The notes under the pieces: generated by a model | The model's database searches: none | The model's input: only the letters and a program-made list of their open reading frames with translations | Told to the model about the DNA's origin: nothing | From: GCA-2746795 sp964643965 | GTDB lineage: Bacteria > Chloroflexota > Anaerolineae > Promineifilales > Promineifilaceae | Assembly: GCA_964643965.1 (NCBI GenBank) | Contig: CAZXVH010000001.1 | Span: 62,001-126,000 of the forward strand | DNA length: 64,000 nucleotides | Direction: 5' to 3' | Made by a program: the position numbers and the translations under genes | Shown here: one piece after another, positions 34,699 to 43,695 of the stretch | Position numbering within the stretch: position 1 is the first letter of the stretch | How the letters are laid out: the number at the start of each line of letters is the position of its first letter

Positions 34699-35031
34699 CG
34701 CAGAAAATTTGAGTTCAAACGTAATCTACGTGCTTTAGCAAAGAAATACCGACATATCCGTTCAGATATTGAGCCTATTCTCGAACAATTACAAAAAGGT
34801 GAATTTATAGGGGATCAAGTGCCACGTACAGGCTATACAATTTACAAAGTCCGTGTCAAAAATCAAGATTTAAAGAAGGGAAAACGCTCAGGTTATCGGT
34901 TGCTTTATTATCTAAAAACCAAAACCCATGTCATCCTAATCACAATTTATTCTAAAACAGAACAATCGGATGTTTCCGCCAATCAGGTTCACCAAATTAT
35001 TAGCGCGTATGAAAAGACAGAGCAATCGTAA
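34688..35031 (+). pseudogene. RelE/HigB-like toxin, needs a -1 frameshift
   Basis: The ATG at 34688 overlaps the antitoxin end, as usual for such pairs, but its frame stops after about 16 codons. The toxin protein is read in the -1 frame from 34705: KFEFKRNLRALAKKYRHIRS, then VPRTGYTIYKVRVKNQDLKKGK and YRLLYYLKTKTHVILITIYSK. This matches small RelE-like mRNA interferases over their full length. No ATG, GTG or TTG exists in that frame until 34819. The junction sequence A-AAT-TTG is a -1 slippery heptamer (X-XXY-YYZ) in exactly the required register. It is either a disabled toxin or one made by programmed frameshifting. Confidence 0.6.
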
Positions 35032-35047
35032 ATTCTACAGAATTTGA

Positions 35048-36046
35048 ATGATAAAGAACAAAACATTAACTGAAACGACAAGTAATTGGCGCGAACAGGT
35101 TGAGGAACTGCAAAAGCTGTTAACTGTGGTTCAAGTTGAGCTGATTGATGCAGAAGCTGGCCTGGCGGAGCGGCTGGCGGCGATCAGTGCTTTTGAGTTT
35201 CGGCTGCGGGCGCTGACCATTCGCCTGGTGGAACGATTGGACAAGTTGGAAGCTGAAATCCGCGCCTTTCGCAAACAGTTACGCCATCTGGACAACAGCT
35301 TTTTTGATGACGAAGAAGGTTCCTGGTCGGTGGATGAGGTGGAAGATGTGGCCACGGGAAAGGGCGCTCAAGCGGAAGGGGCGTATCGGTATCGGGATGC
35401 GGCGCCAGGGGAAGCGCCGCCAGAATTGGATGCAGATGAAGGGGCAGAACTGAAGAAGTTGTACCGGCTGTTGGCCCGTCGGTTTCACCCTGATTTGGCG
35501 TTGGATGAGGCAGATCGAGCCTATCGCACCCAGTTGATGATGTCGATTAACACGGCGTATGCAGCACATGATTTGGACGCCTTACGCCAACTGGCGCTGG
35601 AACCGGATTCGGGTCATAACCTGGCATTGGCTGATTCTGACCAACTGCTGGCCGAAGCGCTGCTGCGTGAACTGGATCGCTGTCGGCGTCGCCTCCAGGA
35701 AATTAAGGAGGAGATGGCGCGGTTGAAGAAGCATAATAGCGCCAGGTTGATGAAACAGGCGGAACAGGTAAGGGCAAACGGCCGTTCCTGGGAAGATGAG
35801 GTGTTAGATCAGCTGCAAGAACAAATTGCCCGCAAGATGGTAGAACGAGACGTACTCAAACAGGAGGTCGACTTTCATTCTGGGACTGAGTCCCAGGTGG
35901 ATAGCGACGCCTTCGCCGATGCGGTGTGGGACATCACCCTGGATTCCGCTTATGACGAGGATCCCGATGTGGAAGCGGCCGAATATTACAATCGGCGGCG
36001 CGAGCGGTTTACCTATAAAGAAGATATTCTGGATGATAATGGGTGA
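35048..36046 (+). CDS. Coiled-coil J-domain-like protein
   Basis: A 332-residue acidic protein. Residues 1-85 form a coiled coil, and a divergent J-domain follows with LKKLYRLLARRFHPDLALDE (HPD motif near residue 147). A second coiled coil spans about 195-275, and the tail is acidic. The HPD tripeptide is the Hsp70-stimulating site of DnaJ proteins, so this may recruit DnaK to an unknown client. The start lacks a clear ribosome site. It lies between toxin-antitoxin genes and does not belong to the leucine pathway. Confidence 0.7.
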   Translation: MIKNKTLTETTSNWREQVEELQKLLTVVQVELIDAEAGLAERLAAISAFEFRLRALTIRLVERLDKLEAEIRAFRKQLRHLDNSFFDDEEGSWSVDEVEDVATGKGAQAEGAYRYRDAAPGEAPPELDADEGAELKKLYRLLARRFHPDLALDEADRAYRTQLMMSINTAYAAHDLDALRQLALEPDSGHNLALADSDQLLAEALLRELDRCRRRLQEIKEEMARLKKHNSARLMKQAEQVRANGRSWEDEVLDQLQEQIARKMVERDVLKQEVDFHSGTESQVDSDAFADAVWDITLDSAYDEDPDVEAAEYYNRRRERFTYKEDILDDNG

Positions 36047-36135
36047 TGACTTGTCAATGCCGTTTCGTTAACAATTGACAATTATTTTGGAGTTTATGTT
36101 TTGTGGCTTTGGTATAATGCCGATAGAGGCAAAAT

Positions 36136-36432
36136 ATGAATTTAGATGATTTGATGAACCAAGAAAATCTGCAAGCATTTTGCCAACAGCATCACATTCG
36201 CAAGCTGGCTGTTTTTGGTTCCGCCTTGACGGACGATTTTCAAGCAGACAGCGACATTGATTTGTTGGTTGAATTTGAACCTGGACATACACCTGGGCTG
36301 GCTTTTTTCACTATTCAAGAGGAACTATCGGAGCTTTTAGGACGGCAAGTCGATTTACATACACCAAACTCGTTAAGTCCCTATTTTCGAGAAACAGTCA
36401 TCAGAGAAGCCCGAGTTCACTATGCAGCGTGA
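36136..36432 (+). CDS. mntA: MntA-type nucleotidyltransferase antitoxin
   Basis: Minimal nucleotidyltransferase of 98 residues with the motif GSALTDDFQADSDIDL, that is GS-x10-D-x-D. In known MntA-HepT pairs this enzyme inactivates the HepT RNase by polyadenylylating a tyrosine. GAGG lies just before the ATG. The 3' end overlaps hepT by 11 bases. Unlike the other toxin-antitoxin loci in this window, both genes are intact. Confidence 0.85.
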   Translation: MNLDDLMNQENLQAFCQQHHIRKLAVFGSALTDDFQADSDIDLLVEFEPGHTPGLAFFTIQEELSELLGRQVDLHTPNSLSPYFRETVIREARVHYAA

Positions 36433-36754
36433 TGAAGTCCGTTTGCGCCACATGCTGGATGCTGCTGAAGAAGCGGTTTCTTTTATGGTTGATCATACAC
36501 GATCTGATTTAGATACAGATAAGCTATTGGCTTTGGCAATGGTTCGCTTACTGGAAATCATTGGAGAAGCAGCCCATGCAGTGACAGAAGAAACGCAACA
36601 GAAAAACCCACAAATCCCTTGGCGACAAATTAAAGGTACACGTAATCGCCTCATCCATGGCTATTATCATGTTGACATGGATATTGTGTGGCAAATTGTT
36701 AGACAAGACTTGCCACCATTGATTGCTAATTTGGAAAAGATGATCAATAGTTGA
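36422..36754 (+). CDS. hepT: HepT-type HEPN ribonuclease toxin
   Basis: A 110-residue HEPN-domain toxin. The RNase motif is RNRLIHGYYH, the R-x4-6-H form with the downstream tyrosine that MntA modifies. MLDAAEEAVSFMVDHTRSDLD is the family's N-terminal helix. It is translationally coupled to mntA. Both active-site residues are present, so the toxin is probably functional. Confidence 0.87.
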   Translation: MQRDEVRLRHMLDAAEEAVSFMVDHTRSDLDTDKLLALAMVRLLEIIGEAAHAVTEETQQKNPQIPWRQIKGTRNRLIHGYYHVDMDIVWQIVRQDLPPLIANLEKMINS

Positions 36755-36800
36755 TAATGGCCGTTTATCGTTAAAGGTTTAGTGTAGAAGAAAGCAGATT

Positions 36801-36866
36801 ATGAGCCATCCACTTTATGACGTGACCGCTTTTGAGATCATTGTGCCGCAAAAATATTATTTCTAG
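36801..36866 (+). pseudogene. Truncated DUF2442-like N-terminus
   Basis: A 21-codon ORF that reads MSHPLYDVTAFEIIVPQKYYF. This resembles the first strand of DUF2442 proteins, which usually continue with a Phe-Asp-Asp-Gly-Thr segment. A stop follows immediately and no continuation is found. It looks like a gene start left behind by deletion. Confidence 0.35.
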
Positions 36867-36875
36867 AGGTATATT

Positions 36876-37352
36876 ATGCACCCATCAGCACAAAAAGTAG
36901 CAGACGCGGCCCAGGATTTGGGCTTGGATATCGAGATTGTAGAGTTTGAGCAGACGACCCGGTCGGCGCAGGAAGCGGCCGATGCCATTGACTGTGAAGT
37001 GGCGCAGATTGTGAAGAGCTTGTGTTTTGTGGTAAACGGCCGTTCCACCATCTGTCTCGTCTCGGGCGCAAATCAACTGGATGAGCGCAAGCTGGCCGCC
37101 TTGGCCGGTGTGGGGCGCAAACAAGTTAAACGCGCCGACGCCGATACCGTGAAAGCGACGACAGGCTTTAGCATTGGCGGCGTACCACCCTTCGGTCACA
37201 CTACAGAAATGCCTATTTACATCGATGAAGATTTGATGCAGTTCGACGTGGTTTGGGCAGCGGCCGGCACGCCATTTGCGGTATTTCCCATCAAACCTGG
37301 GGATTTGATAACCAATGATAATTGTAAAATTGCTGAATTGAGAAAGGCTTAA
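36876..37352 (+). CDS. YbaK/ProX-type aminoacyl-tRNA deacylase
   Basis: A 158-residue editing enzyme that removes wrongly attached amino acids from tRNA (Cys- or Ala-tRNA-Pro in characterised relatives). DCEVAQIVKSLCFVVNGRSTICLVSGANQLDERKLA contains the conserved lysine. FSIGGVPPFGHTTEMPIYIDEDL is the substrate-pocket loop diagnostic of the family. GAGGT precedes the ATG. AACGGCCGTT at 37035 is read as Asn-Gly-Arg, and another copy follows the stop codon. The natural substrate is not evident. Confidence 0.85.
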   Translation: MHPSAQKVADAAQDLGLDIEIVEFEQTTRSAQEAADAIDCEVAQIVKSLCFVVNGRSTICLVSGANQLDERKLAALAGVGRKQVKRADADTVKATTGFSIGGVPPFGHTTEMPIYIDEDLMQFDVVWAAAGTPFAVFPIKPGDLITNDNCKIAELRKA

Positions 37353-37419
37353 CGGCCGTTTTCCACCCACTATCCCCCCACAAACAAACTTACTAACCAC
37401 CCAAGAAGAAGGAGAACTG

Positions 37420-38496
37420 ATGCAAGCCAAAATAACCCTGCTGCCCGGTGATGGCATCGGGCCGGAAGTCGTGGCCGAGGCGTGTAAAGTATTGGATGTC
37501 GTCGCCGGCAAATTCGACCATACATTCGTCTACAATACGCAGCTCGCGGGCGGCATCGCCATCGACGAGACAGGTAATCCGCTGCCAGAAGAGACGCTGG
37601 GCGCTTGCCTGGAAAGCGACGCCGTCCTGTTGGGCGCCGTCGGTGGCCCCAAGTGGAGCGATCCCACCGCCAAAGTACGCCCGGAACAAGGGCTGCTCAA
37701 ACTGCGTAAAGCGCTCAACGCCTTTGCCAACCTGCGCCCCGTCAAAGTGTTTGACGCCCTGGCCGACGCCAGCCCGTTGAAAGCAGAACGGGTGGCCGGC
37801 GTGGACATCATGTTCGTGCGCGAACTGACGGGCGGCATCTACTTCGGGCAGCCCTCGGGGCGGGAAATGGTTCCCGAAGGGCGCAGCGGCCACGACACCA
37901 TGCGTTATAACGAAATGGAGATCAAGCGCGTCTTGCGTGTGGGTTTTGAATTGGCGCGGAGCCGTCGCCATAAACTGGTATCGGTGGACAAGGCCAACGT
38001 GCTGTCTTCGATGCGCGTCTGGCGGGAAGTGGCGCATGAAGTGGCTGCTGAATATCCTGACGTAGCATACGAAGACCTGCTGGTCGATGCTATGGCCATG
38101 TATCTCATCAATCGTCCGGCTGATTTTGATGTGGTGGTCACAGGCAATATGTTCGGCGACATTCTCTCGGATGAAGCGTCGATGATCACGGGGTCGTTGG
38201 GGATGCTGCCCTCGGCTTCGTTGGGCGAAAAAGGTTCCATCGGCCTGTATGAACCAATCCACGGCTCGGCGCCCGACATTGCCGGCAAAGGCATTGCCAA
38301 TCCGTTGGCGACCATCTTATCAACCGCGATGATGCTGCGCTGGACGTTTGAGTTGCAAAAAGAGGCGGAGGCGGTGGAAACGGCCGTTTCCACCGTATTA
38401 GCCGCCGGTCATCGCACCGGCGACATCGCCCATCACGGCGAAACATCAATTGGCACAGAAGCCATGGGGGATTTGGTCGCCAAAAAGCTAGAGTAA
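37420..38496 (+). CDS. leuB: 3-isopropylmalate dehydrogenase
   Basis: NAD-dependent oxidative decarboxylase of leucine synthesis, also acting on the citramalate branch. LLPGDGIGPEVVAEA is the N-terminal signature. ELTGGIYFGQPSG contains the substrate-binding region. NMFGDILSDEASMITGSLGMLPSASL is the metal-binding Asp region, and EPIHGSAPDIAGKGIANPLATI binds NAD. AAGGAGAA precedes the ATG. It is separated from cimA by 3 kb of toxin-antitoxin and unrelated genes. The gene ends in a GAGCGA hairpin shared with the convergent phosphofructokinase. Confidence 0.95.
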   Translation: MQAKITLLPGDGIGPEVVAEACKVLDVVAGKFDHTFVYNTQLAGGIAIDETGNPLPEETLGACLESDAVLLGAVGGPKWSDPTAKVRPEQGLLKLRKALNAFANLRPVKVFDALADASPLKAERVAGVDIMFVRELTGGIYFGQPSGREMVPEGRSGHDTMRYNEMEIKRVLRVGFELARSRRHKLVSVDKANVLSSMRVWREVAHEVAAEYPDVAYEDLLVDAMAMYLINRPADFDVVVTGNMFGDILSDEASMITGSLGMLPSASLGEKGSIGLYEPIHGSAPDIAGKGIANPLATILSTAMMLRWTFELQKEAEAVETAVSTVLAAGHRTGDIAHHGETSIGTEAMGDLVAKKLE

Positions 38497-38503
38497 AGAG
38501 CGA

Positions 38504-38546
38504 GAGCGAGAGCGAGAGGAAAACCAACACCCTCTCGCTCTTGCTC
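38504..38546. terminator. GAGCGA-type hairpin between convergent genes
   Basis: GAGCGAGAGCGAGAGG (38504-38519) pairs with CCTCTCGCTCTTGCTC (38531-38546) over 16 positions with one mismatch. It occupies the gap between the ends of leuB and the minus-strand phosphofructokinase, where a bidirectional terminator is expected. No T tract follows on either strand. Confidence 0.55.
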
Positions 38547-38556
38547 AAACCTCTCG

Positions 38557-39723
38557 CTAATAGAGGAACATCGGCTTGCCCAGGACGTGGCGCACTTTGG
38601 GCCGGTACTGCGTTCTGTCATACAGTTCATCCACATCCACGCGCTTGACGCTGCTGGTGACCATGCTCACGGGGATGTGGGTGTACGTGCCGTCACGCAG
38701 CGCCACCATGCGCCCACTGACGCCATCTTCAATGAGATCCATCGCCAGATGCGCGTAGTTAGCCGCCACCATCAAGTCGAGGGCGTCAGGCGCGCCGGAG
38801 CGCATCAGATAGCCGATGCGCTGATTAATGATGTTTTGGCCGGTGATTTTCTTGATGGCTTCAGCTGTAATTTCGCCGATGCCGCCCAGTTTACGATGCC
38901 CATATGCATCCGCTTCGCCGTATTCCACCACTGCGCCGCCAGCCATATGCGCGCCTTCGCTGATAGAGATGATGGCGTAGTTGCTGGGATTACTCCTTTT
39001 GTCTTCCAACACGAACGCCGCCAATTTTTCGGGGTCAAAGGGCACCTCAGAAATGAGCGCCCGATCTACGCCCGCCAGATAGGAGCTGATGAGACTGGTT
39101 TCGCCGCTATTGCGCCCAAATAGCTCCACGACGGCGATGCGTTCATGGGAACCGGTGCTGGTGCGGAGTTGGTTGAGGAACTGGACGCTGCGGGTAACGG
39201 CCGTTGAGAAACCAATGCAGTAATCCGTGCCATAGACATCGTTGTCCATTGTTTTGGGAATGGCAATGACGGGGAAGCCTTCACTGTGCAAGCGCTCGCC
39301 GTAGCTCAAGGTGTCATCGCCGCCAATGGGGATGAGCCGTTCAATGCCCAGGTATTCCAAATTCGATAACACATGGGGCGTAAAATCCCGCAGCCGGTTA
39401 TCCTCCGCTTCCGCGTCTAAATGGTCTGGGTCTTTTAGGAAATCTGGCACACGGTGCCGGCTCACTTTGCCCGGGTGGGTGCGGCTGGTGTGTAAGAACG
39501 TGCCGCCAGTGCGATCAATCTTACGCACGACTTGATTGTCCAGGGGGATGAAGTTTTTCTCAAAACTGTCGGGATCATCCTGGTTAAAATCTAACAAACC
39601 ACCCCAGCCGCGACGTACGCCCACAATCTCGTGCCCTTGTGCAATGGCCCGGTTTACCACCGCTTTGATGCATGGATTCAGCCCCGGCACATCGCCGCCG
39701 CCTGTTAAAATACCTAATTTCAT
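38557..39723 (-). CDS. pfkA: Phosphofructokinase, PPi-type active site
   Basis: A 388-residue 6-phosphofructokinase. The N-terminal GILTGGGDVPGLNPCIKAVV is the nucleotide/PPi loop. Residues 134-138 are GGDDT and 156-162 are PKTMDND. The Asp in GGDDT and the Lys in PKTMDND are the residues associated with pyrophosphate-dependent enzymes, where ATP enzymes have GGDGS and PGTIDND. The catalytic Asp-Asn-Asp is intact. AAGGAGATA precedes the start. A paralogue follows upstream on the same strand. PPi use is inferred from these two residues. Confidence 0.85.
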   Translation of the reverse strand: MKLGILTGGGDVPGLNPCIKAVVNRAIAQGHEIVGVRRGWGGLLDFNQDDPDSFEKNFIPLDNQVVRKIDRTGGTFLHTSRTHPGKVSRHRVPDFLKDPDHLDAEAEDNRLRDFTPHVLSNLEYLGIERLIPIGGDDTLSYGERLHSEGFPVIAIPKTMDNDVYGTDYCIGFSTAVTRSVQFLNQLRTSTGSHERIAVVELFGRNSGETSLISSYLAGVDRALISEVPFDPEKLAAFVLEDKRSNPSNYAIISISEGAHMAGGAVVEYGEADAYGHRKLGGIGEITAEAIKKITGQNIINQRIGYLMRSGAPDALDLMVAANYAHLAMDLIEDGVSGRMVALRDGTYTHIPVSMVTSSVKRVDVDELYDRTQYRPKVRHVLGKPMFLY

Positions 39724-39748
39724 GTAATCTTATCTCCTTGGATTTAGT

Positions 39749-40003
39749 CGGATAGTCGGATAGTCGGGTAGTCGGGTAGTCGAGTAGTCGGGTAGTCGAG
39801 TAGTCGAGTAGTCGGGTGGTTGGTGCATTGGTTGTAAACTGTTTACCGATTATCGATTACCGATTACTGTTCACTGTCCGCCGTTCGCTGTCCACTGTTC
39901 ACTGCCCACTGTCCACTGCCGACTGCCCACTGCCCACTGTCCACTGTCCACTGTCCACTGTCCACTGCCCACTGTTCACTGTCCACTGCCCACTGTCGTG
40001 CTA
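39749..40003. repeat. Octamer and heptamer arrays between phosphofructokinase genes
   Basis: From about 39749 to 39822 there are about nine octamers of the AGTCGGGT/AGTCGAGT type. From about 39880 to 40003 there are about 17 heptamers of the TCCACTG/CCCACTG/TTCACTG type, the complement of the ilvN array. The gap between pfk genes (39724-40000) holds nothing else recognisable. Confidence 0.9.
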
Positions 40004-41206
40004 CCCTTCACTCGTCATAATCAACAATGGTTTCATCTCAAAGCTTTTGTAGTGGGGGCGCAGGCGTTCGGTATTGTAGAACTGTTTGACATCCACGAAC
40101 TTTTTGCTGCTGGTGACGACGGTGATGGGCACATTGTCATAACGGCCGTTCTTCAACACCACTAAACGGCCGTAAATATTGTTCAAAATCAAATCCAGCG
40201 CCAGATTGCCATAGGCCATGGGCACAATCGAATCCACTGCATCCGGATCGCCAGAGCGTACCAGATAACCCAGCTTCTGGATAATCGGATCAATCCGTCT
40301 ACCTTTATTAAACTTAGGCGAAATCTCCTTCAACTTCTGGCCCACCACTTCGCCAATGCCGCCCAGCTTGGCGTGACCATACATATCCAATTCAGAATCT
40401 TTGAAGATCATATCGCCGCCTTCAAACATGGCTCCTTCTGAAATCAGCACCACCGAATAACGGCTCGGATTCTTAAATCGATCCTCCGCCAGTAGTTCCG
40501 TTAACCGCTCGATATTGAACTTATACTCTGGGATCACGCAACGATTGGCCGCTCCCGCCATTGTGGGCAGCATCGCCGTAAAACCAGCATAGCGGCCAAA
40601 CACCTCCAACACCAAAAAGCGCTCGTGCGAACCGGCCGAGGTGCGCAGGCGGTTTGTCATCTCAATGGTGCGGGTGACACAGGTGCTAAAGCCAATGCAA
40701 TAATCGGTGCCTGGCACATCGTTATCCATCGTTTTGGGAATGGCCACGACCTTGACCCCATGCTGGTACAACGTCACGCCATAACTCAGGGTATCGTCGC
40801 CGCCAATGGGGATGAGGTAATCAATGCCCAGATATTCCAGGTTTTTGATGATTTCTGGCGTCAAATCATTGATCTCTTCGTTGTACATCTCTTTTAGATG
40901 TTCAGGCACATCTTTTTTAGGCATATGGCTGGGGCGCGTACGTGAACTGTGCAAAAAAGTGCCGCCGGTGCGGCCGGCCTTGTTCACGATCTCCTCAGTC
41001 AGATCCACGTAATTATCGCTGTTGTCTGCCTTTTTATCGCGGATCAACTCTGTGATACCGGCCCAGCCGCGGCGTAAGCCAATCACCTTATACCCTTCGC
41101 GCACCGCCCGAATGGTTACCGCGCGTATGGCCGGATTAAGACCTGGCACATCGCCGCCACCTGTTAAGATCCCGATAACCCCTTTGATTTTATTGACTTG
41201 TGTCAT
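40001..41206 (-). CDS. Phosphofructokinase, PPi-type active site (paralogue)
   Basis: A 401-residue paralogue of the preceding enzyme. GGDDT lies at 135-139 and PKTMDND at 157-163, again the pyrophosphate-type residues. TGYCIGF-like DYCIGFSTCVTRTIEMTNRLRTSAGSHER and FGRYAGFTA complete the fructose 6-phosphate site. The extra helical stretch PKKDVPEHLKEMYNEEINDLT is typical of the long group. GGAGATAG precedes the ATG. The stop codon lies within the heptamer array. Two such enzymes side by side suggest different regulation or different phosphoryl donors. Confidence 0.85.
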   Translation of the reverse strand: MTQVNKIKGVIGILTGGGDVPGLNPAIRAVTIRAVREGYKVIGLRRGWAGITELIRDKKADNSDNYVDLTEEIVNKAGRTGGTFLHSSRTRPSHMPKKDVPEHLKEMYNEEINDLTPEIIKNLEYLGIDYLIPIGGDDTLSYGVTLYQHGVKVVAIPKTMDNDVPGTDYCIGFSTCVTRTIEMTNRLRTSAGSHERFLVLEVFGRYAGFTAMLPTMAGAANRCVIPEYKFNIERLTELLAEDRFKNPSRYSVVLISEGAMFEGGDMIFKDSELDMYGHAKLGGIGEVVGQKLKEISPKFNKGRRIDPIIQKLGYLVRSGDPDAVDSIVPMAYGNLALDLILNNIYGRLVVLKNGRYDNVPITVVTSSKKFVDVKQFYNTERLRPHYKSFEMKPLLIMTSEG

Positions 41207-41267
41207 GATTGCTATCTCCTAATTACAGTTCAGATTGGTTCAATCTCGTCTAATGAAAAGCGAACGT

Positions 41268-43493
41268 TTACTCCGCGTGGATACGGGGTCCCGGCTGCGC
41301 CAACAAGCGCACAATCGGGCGTAAATCCATCCACCACTGTTCTTTGGGACGGCCGTATTTACTATCTACCATGCGCGGCAAATCTTCCATGGGGGTCAGC
41401 TTGAATTCGCCGCCCGCCAAACCAATAAACGAACTATCCCGCTGATTTTGCCCGATGTGTTCTTCCAGAAAATCGATGCAATCAGAGGCTAACCGTGTGG
41501 CCAGAATGCGGTCATAAGGAGTGGGATTGCCCCCTTGCTGCAAGTGACCCAGAATCGCCTGGCGTACATCAAACAGGTCGCCCCCTTCCTCTTCAAAAAG
41601 CGCCCGCATGAAGTCAGTGGTGTAAACCTCATTCGCGTGTTCGTTACGAATCATCAAACCCACGCGCTTGCCCTGTTCAAAACCCGCTACCAGCGTGTTG
41701 ACATCTTGCACCATGTCCCGCAGCGTTACCCCTTCTTCGTGCAAGTAGACGCGCTCCGCGCCCGTGGCCAGCGCCGACGTGAGCGCCAGATAACCGCAGT
41801 AGTGGCCCATCACTTCTACCACAAAGGTACGTCGTGAAGCCACCGCCGACTGCTTGATTTTGTCTACGGCATCAACGATATTGTTGAGCGCTGTATCCGC
41901 GCCGACGCTTAATTGAGAACCGGGCAGGTTGTTGTTGATGCTGGCCGGCAGGCACATCATGGGGATGTTGAAAGCCGGGAAATTTTCACGAAGGCAGTGC
42001 ATTTCATACACTGCCTGATACCCGGTGAGGCCGCCGATGACCAAAATGCCTTCTATCTGATGCTCTTCCAGGTTGCGGGCAATGGCGTACCATTCGCCTC
42101 CTTCCGGCACGGTGCGGTTGGTGCCAAATTCGGAGCCGCCCATGGGGGCCAGGCCAGCCACGTCCATCCAGGAAAGCTCTTTGATTTCACCGCGAATCAT
42201 GCCGCGAAAGCCGCGGCTGACGCCCAACATGATATGCCCTTTATCCATACCCAGGCGGACGGCGGCGCGAACGGCCGTGTTCATGCCTGGCGCCGGACCG
42301 CCGGCGTTTAAGACGGCGATGCGCATACGTCTTTGCCCCGGTTTGGGTTCATGGGGCAGGGCGCGTACCAGGGTGCGCAGGGTGCGGAATGATTTGCGAA
42401 AGCTGCGTCCACGTAAATCCATCGCTTTTTCAAAGTCACCGGTTTTCACGGCCGTGCTTACCGCCTCGGTTGCTTCCAGGCAGAGGGACAGGGGGGTGCG
42501 CGTGATTTTATTGCCTTGAATGCCCATCACAAAAGGCTCGGCGCCGGGTGTGTCGTTGAGCAGTTCTTCCACGGCGCGGACGCCAAGCTGGGTCGCCAGA
42601 TTGCGGTCAAAGGCGCTGGGTGAGCCGCCGCGCTGCACATGGCCCAAGACGGTGATGCGCGTATCCTCCCCCAGGCGTTCTTCCAGCGTCTGGCGCACAT
42701 GTTCACTGGTGATGGGCTTGCCATGCCGGTCTTGTGCCCCTTCAGCTACGATGACGATACTGTCGCGCCGGCCGATTTCCCGGCCATGTGACAATACTTC
42801 ACACATTTTGTCTTCCCAATTGTCGAGGTTGGGGGGGGATTCAGGGATCAGCACCCAGTCCGCGCCGGTGGCCAGGCTGGACATGAGGGCCAAATAGCCG
42901 CAGCGCCGTCCCATCACTTCGATGACGAAACTACGTTGATGGCTGGCGGCCGTGCTGGTGATGGCGTCTACCGCTTCCACGATGCGGTGCAAGGCGGTGT
43001 CGGCGCCGGTGGTCATATCCGTGCCGTACATGTCGTTGTCGATGGAGCCGATGATGCCGGCGATGGCGATGTGGGCATGTTGGTTGGCGGCTTTTTTGGT
43101 GATGACGCCTGTTTCAACCAGTTCTGCCAACAGTCCCGGCCATTCTTGATAGAGCACATAAGCGCCAGTCTGGCTGCCATCGCCGCCAATGCAGACCAGG
43201 CTGTCGATGTCAGCTTTAATGAGATTAGCCACGGCTTTGAGACGGCCGGCCCGTTCCTTAAATTCCTGGCTGCGGGCGGAGCCAATGATAGTGCCGCCTT
43301 GTTGCAATATGCCACCTACGTCGTTCCAGCCCAAGGGCCGGATGAAAGCGGCGCCATCGACCATACCCTGGAAGCCTTCGTAGATGCCCATCACTTCTGT
43401 GCCATAATCTAGTGCGGTACGCACCACGGCCCGCACTGCGGCGTTCATACCCTGGGCGTCGCCACCGCTTGTGAATACGCCTATTCGTTTCAT
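41268..43493 (-). CDS. Two-domain phosphofructokinase of eukaryotic type
   Basis: A 741-residue tandem PFK. The N-terminal half (1-370) has GGDGS at 103-107 and SIDND at 150-154, an ATP-type active site with intact catalytic Asp. VMGRRCGYLAL and LGHVQRGGSPSAFDRNLAT follow. The C-terminal half (390-741) is a second PFK fold in which these sites are changed to GGLTG (487-491) and SINNN (518-522), so it should be inactive and regulatory. This matches animal and fungal PFKs, including phrases such as NEHANEVYTTDFMRALFEEEGG and LGHLQQGGNPTPYDR that closely resemble my recollection of human PFK. AAAGGAAA precedes the ATG. Confidence 0.9.
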   Translation of the reverse strand: MKRIGVFTSGGDAQGMNAAVRAVVRTALDYGTEVMGIYEGFQGMVDGAAFIRPLGWNDVGGILQQGGTIIGSARSQEFKERAGRLKAVANLIKADIDSLVCIGGDGSQTGAYVLYQEWPGLLAELVETGVITKKAANQHAHIAIAGIIGSIDNDMYGTDMTTGADTALHRIVEAVDAITSTAASHQRSFVIEVMGRRCGYLALMSSLATGADWVLIPESPPNLDNWEDKMCEVLSHGREIGRRDSIVIVAEGAQDRHGKPITSEHVRQTLEERLGEDTRITVLGHVQRGGSPSAFDRNLATQLGVRAVEELLNDTPGAEPFVMGIQGNKITRTPLSLCLEATEAVSTAVKTGDFEKAMDLRGRSFRKSFRTLRTLVRALPHEPKPGQRRMRIAVLNAGGPAPGMNTAVRAAVRLGMDKGHIMLGVSRGFRGMIRGEIKELSWMDVAGLAPMGGSEFGTNRTVPEGGEWYAIARNLEEHQIEGILVIGGLTGYQAVYEMHCLRENFPAFNIPMMCLPASINNNLPGSQLSVGADTALNNIVDAVDKIKQSAVASRRTFVVEVMGHYCGYLALTSALATGAERVYLHEEGVTLRDMVQDVNTLVAGFEQGKRVGLMIRNEHANEVYTTDFMRALFEEEGGDLFDVRQAILGHLQQGGNPTPYDRILATRLASDCIDFLEEHIGQNQRDSSFIGLAGGEFKLTPMEDLPRMVDSKYGRPKEQWWMDLRPIVRLLAQPGPRIHAE

Positions 43494-43695
43494 ATCTGTT
43501 TCCTTTATTTTTAAGCGCAGACCGGTTTTGGGAACTGGTTGGTTTCCGGCTCACTCGAATTTTCAACGTTAAAATTCCTGAAATCAGGTTTTCGCCAGTG
43601 GGAGAAATTTTTGAGTGGGGAGTTACTGAGACCATACTCAGCGGCTCACCCCCAATAGTACAATTTTCGGGCTGTTTCGCAACTTTTCGAGGGGT

